Positions 1 through 6,821 are shown, counted from the stretch's first letter. The stretch: 7,442 bases of DNA from SIG480 sp045636165 (GCA_045636165.1 JAZTWZ010000049.1:1-7442), one strand, 5' to 3'. A program made the numbers and translations. The notes: generated from the letters alone by a model not told the origin.

Positions 1-52
1 GGTTGTCGCGGCTTTTGTATTTTAAAATATCCAAAAAAGGAGCAAAAGAAAA
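1..52 (+). other. 5' leader fragment upstream of the first operon gene
   Basis: Only 52 bases precede the first gene. They contain an AT-rich stretch around 18-30 and the ribosome binding site described separately. I see no complete promoter, no terminator hairpin and no recognisable riboswitch core here. The real control region of the operon must lie mainly left of the window edge. Confidence 0.5.
37..42 (+). promoter_or_regulatory. Ribosome binding site of the SLH/DUF4430 protein gene
   Basis: AAGGAG lies 10 nt before the ATG at 53. The spacing is slightly long but acceptable. It supports this ATG, which is followed directly by a good signal peptide, as the start. Confidence 0.7.
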
Positions 53-2833
53 ATGAAAAGAATAGCGGCAGTATTGCTCAGCATAATTATGGTGCTTTCG
101 CTGGTGTCGGGAGTATCTTATGCGACAGATGAAAACATAAGCGTTACGGTAAAGTTTGATGCATCCGTCGTCGCGGCGGATATGGACACCCTCTATTCCG
201 ACCTGCGTGCTTCGGGCGTTGTCGGCGAGGAGACGACGAATTTACCGTCTGATATAACGGTAACCGTACCGAAGGGTTCGAGCGTAAAAGAAGTTATTAA
301 AGCTGCGCAGGAAGAACAGGCGTTTACCGTTGTCGGGCTTTCGGAAAACTATATTACTCAGGTAGGTTATGTAGGTAGCTCGGTTCTTGAAAATCTCGTA
401 AGTATTCCCGTCGGAGATTATTACAGCGGAAACATCTTTAATTCAGCGGGTTGGAGCTTCTATATAGACGGAGAAGGTCTCATGGCAGGAATCGATGCCG
501 TACCCGTAAACACGGACGGTACGGTTATTGAGGGACGCTATGGACTTGCAGTTGGTTGGGATTCAAACTGGAATGCAGTTCATTACGACGAAATGTTCCT
601 TGAAGCATACAACAAGCTTCGCGAATTGGCAGAAAAGGATATCGATACAAGCGCTTTAACTGAGGCGCAGATACAGAAGATTAACGCAGAAAAGGCAGAG
701 GCAGAAGCACTCCTTTCTGAGATTTACAACGACGCATGCCTTAACGAAGAGGTTTCAGCCCTTCTCAAGGAAGCGCACTACACCTTCAAGACAAGCGGCG
801 GTATGTGGATCGGTTATATGGAGAAAAAAGGAGAGACTCTTTACGGAGCTGACTCCCCGACAGAGGAGATAGAGAGAGCAAGTTCGGAGCTTACGGTTGC
901 TACAAACCCGACTGACGAGAGCGTTCCTGCGGATAAGGGGAGAATCGATGCACTTCTTGAAAATATCGCAGGAACATATACGGAGAAAAGCTCATACTGG
1001 GAAGTAATGGATATGGGCGCATATAAGAAGTATGCTCTCGAAACGGATAAAGTTCTTTCGGAAACTGCGACACGCGAGTTTGTGAAAACAAGTATTCTCG
1101 CTGTGTCTGAAACCGATAGAGATACAGAGCTTACAAAAGCAATTCTAGCCCTCGTGGCAACAGGCAAGGACGCGACAAAACTTTATAAGGCAAATAGCTC
1201 GGCACCGATAAACGCGATTGAAAAGCTTAATGACGCAGAACATTCAACAAGCGCCTGGAGTGCTCCTTATACGCTCGCGTCGTACAACCGTGAAGAGTAC
1301 GCAAACCGCGCAAAGGAATTAGCTCTTGTAAATGCGCTTCTCGCATCGCAGGAGGAAAGCGGAGCATGGGATGAGTTCGGAACAATCGACACAACAGCAA
1401 ACGCAATCGCAGGCCTTGCCTTTTACGCAGATGACGAAGATGATGAGGTAAAGACAAAGGTAGGAGACGCGATAGAAAAAGCACTTGCCTACTTATCGAC
1501 ACAGCAGAATGATGACGGAAGCTTTTCTGATTCATGGTCCGGAGCGAACTCGAATTCAACGGCAATGGTCGCAATCGCACTTGCTGCGGCAGGTGTAGAT
1601 GTCGAAAATGATGCACGATTTATAAAAAACGGAAATAGCATAATTGTCGGACTTCTCAAGTTTGCGCTTGCAGACAACAGCGGTTTCGGACATACAGATA
1701 ATATTACATTAAGCGACTATTCTACCGAGCAGGCTTTCCGCGCGCTCATAGCACTCTCGGGCGCTATGAAAGAGGGAAAAGCGTATAATGTATATGATTT
1801 TAACGGAATCACTCTTTCTCCTGCGCGAGAAGTGGGGGAAACCACGGGTGGCGGAATTTCGCCCGAACCATCGGGAGACCAGATTTCGGTTTCGCTCACA
1901 ATCAGGACAGATACGGGGTATTGGCTTCGAGGATATAATGTCATCCTTCAGGGTGAGGGGGCTTGCGTATATGACGCTTTCATAAAGGGATGCCGCGAAA
2001 ACGGTATAACATATAAAGGTGCGGATAACGGCTATGTTTCCTCAATAACAAAAGACGGTAAAACCCTTGCAGAGCGCGACCAAGGTCCGAATTCAGGCTG
2101 GCTTTATAAGGTGAACGGAATCTCTCCGCTTGAGGGAATTCGCGAATGTGCAATTGAAAGCGGTGACAGCATCCAGTTCTATTACACAAGCGACTATACC
2201 CGTGAGCCGGGTTCGGGAGATTGGAACGACGAAACAGAAGATGAGAAGCAGAATACGGAAGAAGAGAATGTGCAGACCGAAAAGATTACATTCGCCGATG
2301 TTCCTGAAAACTACTGGGCGGCAGAATATATTTATCATCTTGCAGAGTTCGGAATCCTGAAAGGACGCGGAAATTCCTTTGAGCCTGAAGAAAATATAAC
2401 GAGAGCAGAGTTTGTAACAGTTCTTTCCCGTCTTTCCGAGGAAAGCTTTCCGAATTACAAAAACACATTCGCAGATGTCAATGAGAACGCATGGTATTCG
2501 GAGAGTGTTTTGTGGGCTTATGAAAATGGCATAACAAACGGCATAAGCAGCTCCGAATTTGCCCCGGAAAAGAACATTACACGTGAAGATATGGCGGTTA
2601 TGATTGTAAGATATGCCGAGTTAAAAGAAAAAGAACTTAAAGAAGAAACTTACGAAAAAAACTTTTGCGACGAGGCGGATATTTCAGATTACGCGGCCAA
2701 AGCTGTTGAAAAAATGCAGAGGGCCGGAATCATATCCGGGTTAAGTGACGGTTCTTTTGCACCGAAGCGCTTTGCAACCCGTGCGGAAATCGCAAAAATG
2801 ATAAGCGTTCTGCTTTCGGTGATGGAAAAATGA
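53..2833 (+). CDS. SLH-anchored transcobalamin-like surface protein (DUF4430 – alpha/alpha toroid – DUF4430 – 3x SLH)
   Basis: This is probably a secreted wall-bound ligand-capture protein of 926 residues. Residues 1-24 form a Sec signal peptide (KR, hydrophobic core, likely cleavage after VSYA). Residues about 28-170 look like a divergent DUF4430 beta domain (GWSFYIDG at 133-140, AGID at 145-148, VIEGRYG at 158-164). Residues 200-300 are helical and charged, perhaps FIVAR-like. About 300-575 resemble a prenyltransferase/terpene-cyclase-like toroid, with repeats around SQEESGAWDEFG (432-443), QQNDDGSF (484-491) and DNSGFGHTDN (541-550). Residues 610-715 are a clear DUF4430 domain (GPNSGWLYKVNG at 678-689, then GDSIQFYYTSD at 704-714). 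An acidic linker leads to three SLH repeats (about 744-790, 805-853, 868-920), which normally bind pyruvylated secondary wall polymer. Toroid followed by DUF4430 is the order in animal intrinsic factor and transcobalamin. Co-transcription with an ECF importer suggests a vitamin, perhaps cobalamin. Domains are well supported; the ligand is inferred. Confidence 0.85.
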   Translation: MKRIAAVLLSIIMVLSLVSGVSYATDENISVTVKFDASVVAADMDTLYSDLRASGVVGEETTNLPSDITVTVPKGSSVKEVIKAAQEEQAFTVVGLSENYITQVGYVGSSVLENLVSIPVGDYYSGNIFNSAGWSFYIDGEGLMAGIDAVPVNTDGTVIEGRYGLAVGWDSNWNAVHYDEMFLEAYNKLRELAEKDIDTSALTEAQIQKINAEKAEAEALLSEIYNDACLNEEVSALLKEAHYTFKTSGGMWIGYMEKKGETLYGADSPTEEIERASSELTVATNPTDESVPADKGRIDALLENIAGTYTEKSSYWEVMDMGAYKKYALETDKVLSETATREFVKTSILAVSETDRDTELTKAILALVATGKDATKLYKANSSAPINAIEKLNDAEHSTSAWSAPYTLASYNREEYANRAKELALVNALLASQEESGAWDEFGTIDTTANAIAGLAFYADDEDDEVKTKVGDAIEKALAYLSTQQNDDGSFSDSWSGANSNSTAMVAIALAAAGVDVENDARFIKNGNSIIVGLLKFALADNSGFGHTDNITLSDYSTEQAFRALIALSGAMKEGKAYNVYDFNGITLSPAREVGETTGGGISPEPSGDQISVSLTIRTDTGYWLRGYNVILQGEGACVYDAFIKGCRENGITYKGADNGYVSSITKDGKTLAERDQGPNSGWLYKVNGISPLEGIRECAIESGDSIQFYYTSDYTREPGSGDWNDETEDEKQNTEEENVQTEKITFADVPENYWAAEYIYHLAEFGILKGRGNSFEPEENITRAEFVTVLSRLSEESFPNYKNTFADVNENAWYSESVLWAYENGITNGISSSEFAPEKNITREDMAVMIVRYAELKEKELKEETYEKNFCDEADISDYAAKAVEKMQRAGIISGLSDGSFAPKRFATRAEIAKMISVLLSVMEK
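2830..2833 (+). other. ATGA stop/start overlap between the first two genes
   Basis: The ATG of the second gene (2830-2832) overlaps the TGA of the first (2831-2833). No strong Shine-Dalgarno sequence precedes it, only a weak GGTGATGG. The second protein is therefore probably made by translational coupling (inference). Confidence 0.8.
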
Positions 2834-3537
2834 AAAAGGGATTAGTATTGTTCATCGTGGCTCTTGTATCGGTAATGAGCCTAACATTCTTTTTGCTTAC
2901 CCGAGATGAAAATCCGCAGATTCCTTCGATTCCGACAGAAGACAAAACGGAAGAGGTGCCGATTCAGGAGCCGGTTGAGGTGGAGACGACCGAAGTCCCC
3001 ACAGAAACGATTCCGACAGAAGTGAAGACGAAAGCAACGCCAGAGTCGAAGAAAGAAGAGAAACACCTGCCACTTGAAAAGGAGGCGACTGAGGAAAAAA
3101 CGATTGAGGAAGAGGCGACTGAGGAAAAAACGGAAAAAGCAAATACTTGCTTTATTTCGGTAAGTTGTGATACAATCTTGAAAAGACCTGAACTTCTTGC
3201 CGAAGAGAAAAAGGAGTTTCTCCCTGCAGACGGGAAAATTCTTGCCGAACGCGAAGTCTCATTTGAAGAAGGCGAAAGTGCTTTCGACATACTTCTGCGC
3301 GTGCTGAAGGAAGAGAAAATTCATATCGAATTTATGGTGACACCGCTTTATGACAGCATTTACATTGAGGGGATAGGTAATATTTATGAGATGGACTGCG
3401 GAAAGCTTTCAGGTTGGATGTACAAGGTGAACGGAAATTTTCTGCAGACGAGTTCTTCGGTATATCAACCGAAGCGCGGAGATAAAATCGAATGGATTTA
3501 CACCTGTGATGCAGGTAAGGACATCAGCGAACAATAA
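2830..3537 (+). CDS. Membrane-anchored DUF4430 (transcobalamin-like C-terminal domain) protein with stalk
   Basis: The protein has 235 residues. Lys2-Lys3 and a hydrophobic stretch at 4-23 form a signal-anchor. There is no lipobox cysteine and no good signal peptidase site, so it is probably a single-pass membrane protein facing outward. Residues 24-103 are a low-complexity Glu/Thr/Pro/Lys stalk with PTE-type repeats and a duplicated EATEEKT unit (85-91, 95-101), plausibly a spacer through the wall. Residues about 105-226 are a DUF4430 domain: GESAFDILLRVL near 148-159, GKLSGWMYKVNG at 191-202 and GDKIEWIYTCD at 217-227. The domain carries four cysteines (107, 113, 190, 226). The gene overlaps the SLH protein gene upstream and lies 24 nt before ecfT. 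It may pass ligand from the wall-bound protein to the ECF importer; this is inference from context, and no catalytic motif is visible. Confidence 0.85.
   Translation: MKKGLVLFIVALVSVMSLTFFLLTRDENPQIPSIPTEDKTEEVPIQEPVEVETTEVPTETIPTEVKTKATPESKKEEKHLPLEKEATEEKTIEEEATEEKTEKANTCFISVSCDTILKRPELLAEEKKEFLPADGKILAEREVSFEEGESAFDILLRVLKEEKIHIEFMVTPLYDSIYIEGIGNIYEMDCGKLSGWMYKVNGNFLQTSSSVYQPKRGDKIEWIYTCDAGKDISEQ
3082..3132 (+). repeat. In-frame direct repeat, 21-bp unit with 30-bp period
   Basis: An identical 21-bp unit occurs at 3082-3102 and 3112-3132, separated by 9 bp. It encodes EATEEKT twice (residues 85-91 and 95-101) in the stalk of the membrane-anchored DUF4430 protein. The period is a multiple of three, so gain or loss of a copy would change stalk length without a frameshift. 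A shorter 15-bp repeat (starting CGATTCCGACAG) also occurs at 2927-2941 and 3008-3022 in the same stalk. Confidence 0.85.
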
Positions 3538-3546
3538 ACCTTGGAG

Positions 3547-3554
3547 AAAGGAGG
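3547..3554 (+). promoter_or_regulatory. Strong ribosome binding site of ecfT
   Basis: AAAGGAGG lies 7 nt before the ATG at 3562, a near-perfect Shine-Dalgarno match at optimal spacing. It fixes the ecfT start and suggests that the transporter part of the operon is translated independently of the two upstream genes. Confidence 0.9.
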
Positions 3555-3561
3555 ATAGCGT

Positions 3562-4446
3562 ATGCGTGAGTTTGAGAGATACCACCCGATAGTGAATTTT
3601 ATATACTTTTTAGCACAAATCGCCTTTTCGGTTGTGTTTATGCACCCGATTTGCATAGCGATTTCGGTCTTTTGCGGTATTTGTTACTCAATTATGCTGA
3701 AAGGCCGCCGTGCCGCAATGTTCTCAGCTTTTTATATGCTGCCTCTTTTTGTATTGACGGCGATTTTAAACCCCGTCTTCAACCACGCCGGAATAACGAT
3801 TCTGACCTATCTCCCCGGGGGAAACCCTCTGACGCTCGAATCGCTTATCTACGGGCTCTGTGCGGCAGGGATGCTTGTTGCGGTAATATCGTGGTTTTCC
3901 TGCTTTGGCGAGATTGTAAGTGGCGATAAGTTTATTTATCTTTTCGGGAAGATTCTTCCGTCGATTGCACTCGTGCTTTCCATGGCGTTTCGTTTTGTGC
4001 CGAAATTCGGCAGAGATATAAAGGGAATCTCGGACGCGCAAAAGGGAATAGGGAAGAAAGAGGAGAAAACATTTAAAGAAAAGGCAAAGGCAGGAGTCGG
4101 AATACTTTCCATTATGATAACAAAAAGCCTTGAAAACGCGGCAGATACTGCGCTTTCGATGAAGAGCCGCGGCTATGGAAGCGGAAAGCGAAGCTCGTTT
4201 TCAAACTATAGGTTTACCTCTCGCGACACAGCTGCTCTTGGTGTGATAATGCTCCTTTTTGCAGTTGTACTTTTAAAGGCTGTTTTTTCGGAAATTCCTG
4301 CGGAATTTTTCCCTAAAATGAAGTTTTGCCCGATAACTCGTGAAAACGCAGCGTTTTTCATAGCATATTTCGCTCTGTCATTACTGCCCATAATAATTGA
4401 GATAAGGGAGGCGCTACGGTGGAAAAGATTAAGGTCGAAAATTTAA
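3562..4446 (+). CDS. ecfT: ECF transporter transmembrane coupling subunit EcfT (CbiQ family)
   Basis: EcfT is the membrane scaffold of energy-coupling factor importers. It transmits ATP-driven movement of the two ATPases to the substrate-binding S component. This copy has 294 residues, slightly longer than the usual 250-280. Hydrophobic segments are visible at about 11-45, 52-70, 92-115, 126-145, 224-242 and 262-280. The cytoplasmic coupling region at 144-215 includes FRFVPKFGRD and ends in SMKSRGYG, whose Ser-Arg-Gly at 202-204 fits the second conserved coupling-helix motif (usually Ala-Arg-Gly). At the expected first motif I see AQKGIG (159-164) with no arginine. A strong RBS precedes the gene. 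Its 3' end overlaps the following ATPase/S fusion by 28 nt, so the two are almost certainly partners. The family assignment is firm; the substrate depends on the S component. Confidence 0.9.
   Translation: MREFERYHPIVNFIYFLAQIAFSVVFMHPICIAISVFCGICYSIMLKGRRAAMFSAFYMLPLFVLTAILNPVFNHAGITILTYLPGGNPLTLESLIYGLCAAGMLVAVISWFSCFGEIVSGDKFIYLFGKILPSIALVLSMAFRFVPKFGRDIKGISDAQKGIGKKEEKTFKEKAKAGVGILSIMITKSLENAADTALSMKSRGYGSGKRSSFSNYRFTSRDTAALGVIMLLFAVVLLKAVFSEIPAEFFPKMKFCPITRENAAFFIAYFALSLLPIIIEIREALRWKRLRSKI
4404..4411 (+). promoter_or_regulatory. Ribosome binding site inside the ecfT 3' end, selecting a GTG start
   Basis: AAGGGAGG lies 7 nt before the GTG at 4419, within the last codons of ecfT. The protein starting here begins MEKIKVENLSFAY, a normal beginning for an ABC ATPase domain, so the GTG start is well supported. 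Confidence 0.85.
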
Positions 4447-6821
4447 GCTTCGCATACCCTGACGCGAAAAGCTATGCCCTTAAGAATATAAACCTTGAAA
4501 TTTCCGCAGGAGAGTTTGTCTCCGTATGCGGAAAATCAGGCTCGGGAAAATCGACTCTCCTTCGCCTTTTAAAACCGTCGCTTGCGCCGAACGGGGAGCT
4601 TACGGGAGAAATTTCGCTTGACGGGAAAAGCGTTTCTTGTCTATCAATGCGCGAGGAAGCTGAGAAAATCGGTTTTGTATTCCAGAACCCTGAAAATCAG
4701 ATAGTTACGGATAAGGTATGGCACGAGCTTGCATTCGGGCTTGAGAGCCTTTCTTACAGCAAAGAGGAGATACGGCTCAGGGTTTCCGAAATGGCATCAT
4801 TTTTCGGGCTTTCGGATGCGTTTTACAGTGATGTCGCCTCTCTTTCGGGAGGACAGAAGCAGATACTTTCGCTTGCGAGCGTTATGGCCCTATCTCCCGA
4901 GGTTCTTATCCTTGACGAGCCTACGAGTCGCCTTGACCCGATAGCGGCGCAGAAGTTTCTTGAGACGGTGCACAAGATAAACCGTGAGCTTGGCGTAACG
5001 GTTATAATAAGCGAGCATAATCTTTCCGAGGTGTTTCCACGGTCAAGTCGCGTTATTGTTATGGAAGATGGCGAGATTATATCTGACTCTACACCCCGTG
5101 AAACGGGAAAGCGGCTGGATGAACTTGGAAGCGATATGTTCGCGGCACTGCCGACGCCGATGAGAGCGTACTTCTCAAAAGAAAACGACCTCCCGTGTCC
5201 TGTTACGGTGAGAGAAGGGCGGTCGTGGCTTCTTGAGATGCCGAAATGCGAGAAGACGGAAGTAAAGAAGGAAGAAAAAAGAGACGGCGAGAGCGCGCTT
5301 GAGGTTTCGGAGTGCTTCTTCCGTTATGAGAAAAACTCACGGGATGTTCTGTCAGGGCTGAACCTTAATTTAAAAGAGGGAGAGCTATATGTAATCGTCG
5401 GCGGAAACGGCGCAGGAAAGACTACGGCACTGTCAGTGATAGCAGGGATAAAGAAAGCGTATCGTGGAAAGGTGAAAATTGCCAACGAAAAAAGGCTTTC
5501 GTATCTTCCGCAGGATCCGCAGACGCTGTTTGTGAGAAATACGGTAGAGCTTGACCTTATGGAAATACTGAAGGACGAAAAGGACTTCACGGAAGAAGAA
5601 AAGCTCGAAAAAGTGTCCTCAATGATGGAGTTTTTCGGAATTGCCCATCTCAAAGAACGCCATCCGTACGACCTTTCGGGCGGAGAACAGGAGAAAGCGG
5701 CGCTTGCAAAGGTGCTTCTTACTTCGCCTGATATACTTCTTCTCGACGAGCCGACAAAGGGGCTTGACGCTCATTTTAAAGAGGAGTTCGGCGAGCTTCT
5801 CGGGAAGTTGCTCGCGCGCGGAATAGCAATTCTTATGGTGTCGCACGATATTGAGTTTGCGGCAAGATACGCGACTCGCTGCGGAATGTTTTTTGGCGGC
5901 GAGATAGTGAGCGAGGGTTCACCGCGCGAGTTCTTCAAAGGAAAAAGCTTTTACACTACTGAAGCAGGAAGAATGTCACGGGGAATCGTAGAAGATGCCA
6001 TTCTGTGTGAGGATATAATTTCTGCAGTCGGTGGCAAAGAAAAAGAAAGAAAAGAGCCGATAAAAAAACAAAAAGACCTTTTTCCTGCTAAAAAGGAAGA
6101 GGAAACTGCCGAAAAAGAAAAGAAAGTTAATTTTAAAAGCATAATCGTTTCCTGCATTTTCTTTTTTCTTTTGATTCCGCTTACGGTAATCGCAGGAACC
6201 GTACTTCTCGATAGCAGAAAGTATTATTTTATAAGCCTTGCGGTCATAATAGAAACGCTTGTTCCGTTTTTTGTGATGTTCGAATCGCGAAGACCTTACG
6301 CGAAAGAAGTAGTCATAATCGCCGTAATGTGTGCAATTGCGGTTGTGGGACGAGTCGCGTTTGAGATGCTGCCGCAGTTCAAGCCGGTTGCGGCACTTGT
6401 CATAATTTCGGGAATTATGCTTGGCGGAGAAGCAGGCTTTCTGGTTGGCGCGACAAGCGCGTTTGTATCAAACTTCTTCTTCGGACAAACCCCGTTTACG
6501 CCGTGGCAGATGCTCGCATTCGGGCTCATAGGCTTTCTGTCGGGGTTTATATACAGAAAAGGTATGCCCGAGAAGCGGACAGGGCTTTGCATCTTCGGAT
6601 TTCTTGCAACTGTAATAATTTATGGCGGAATATTGAATCCCGTTTCCGTAATCTTAGGTCAGCCGGATGTAACAGTAGGGATGATTGTGACAGCGTATGT
6701 AACAGGCTTTGCGTTTGATGTTGTTCATGCTGTTGCGACGGCGGTATTTCTTTACTTCATAGCAAAGCCCATGGGCGAAAAGCTCTCGCGCATAAAGAAA
6801 AAATATGGAATAGGAAAATAA
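4419..6821 (+). CDS. Fused ECF transporter protein: ATPase–ATPase–S component (EcfA-EcfA'-EcfS)
   Basis: One 800-residue chain carries both ATPases and the substrate-binding subunit of an ECF importer. ATPase 1 (about 1-245): Walker A GKSGSGKST (38-46), Q-loop Gln89, signature LSGGQKQ (142-148), Walker B LILDEPT with Glu167, switch His200. ATPase 2 (about 293-515): Walker A GGNGAGKTT (328-336), Gln365, signature LSGGEQEK (419-426), Walker B with Glu444, His476. Both sites look intact. A Lys/Glu-rich linker (540-572) leads to the membrane part. Two hydrophobic segments (about 573-595, 601-621) precede an S-component-like core (about 627-790) with PQFKPVAALV (652-661), a glycine-rich helix (LGGEAGFLVGA, 668-678) and FTPWQMLAFGLIGFLSGF (693-710). 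Separate or A-A' fused ATPases are common; adding the S component is unusual. Both ends of the S part should be cytoplasmic, compatible with the fusion. Substrate is not shown directly; corrinoid is inferred from the DUF4430 neighbours. Confidence 0.9.
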   Translation: MEKIKVENLSFAYPDAKSYALKNINLEISAGEFVSVCGKSGSGKSTLLRLLKPSLAPNGELTGEISLDGKSVSCLSMREEAEKIGFVFQNPENQIVTDKVWHELAFGLESLSYSKEEIRLRVSEMASFFGLSDAFYSDVASLSGGQKQILSLASVMALSPEVLILDEPTSRLDPIAAQKFLETVHKINRELGVTVIISEHNLSEVFPRSSRVIVMEDGEIISDSTPRETGKRLDELGSDMFAALPTPMRAYFSKENDLPCPVTVREGRSWLLEMPKCEKTEVKKEEKRDGESALEVSECFFRYEKNSRDVLSGLNLNLKEGELYVIVGGNGAGKTTALSVIAGIKKAYRGKVKIANEKRLSYLPQDPQTLFVRNTVELDLMEILKDEKDFTEEEKLEKVSSMMEFFGIAHLKERHPYDLSGGEQEKAALAKVLLTSPDILLLDEPTKGLDAHFKEEFGELLGKLLARGIAILMVSHDIEFAARYATRCGMFFGGEIVSEGSPREFFKGKSFYTTEAGRMSRGIVEDAILCEDIISAVGGKEKERKEPIKKQKDLFPAKKEEETAEKEKKVNFKSIIVSCIFFFLLIPLTVIAGTVLLDSRKYYFISLAVIIETLVPFFVMFESRRPYAKEVVIIAVMCAIAVVGRVAFEMLPQFKPVAALVIISGIMLGGEAGFLVGATSAFVSNFFFGQTPFTPWQMLAFGLIGFLSGFIYRKGMPEKRTGLCIFGFLATVIIYGGILNPVSVILGQPDVTVGMIVTAYVTGFAFDVVHAVATAVFLYFIAKPMGEKLSRIKKKYGIGK

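Noticed and set aside
1..30. Promoter with TTGTCG at 3-8 and TAAAAT at 23-28
   Set aside because: The spacer would be only 14 nt and the -35 match is poor; the true promoter is more likely outside the window.
1227..1616. Long antisense reading frame inside the surface protein gene
   Set aside because: Its product is low-complexity, rich in Leu, Arg and His, with no domain or RBS, as expected for the shadow of a real gene in another frame.
53..2833. The toroid region as an active squalene-hopene or terpene cyclase
   Set aside because: I see no DXDD-type catalytic motif, and the protein is exported and SLH-anchored, so a binding role is more plausible than an enzymatic one.
2830..2905. Lipoprotein signal peptide for the second gene
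   Set aside because: There is no cysteine after the hydrophobic segment, so a lipobox is absent; a signal-anchor fits better.
2964..3290. Antisense reading frame across the stalk of the DUF4430 membrane protein
   Set aside because: Its Ser/Val/Phe-rich translation is the reverse complement of the Glu/Lys/Thr codons of the stalk and shows no independent gene signals.
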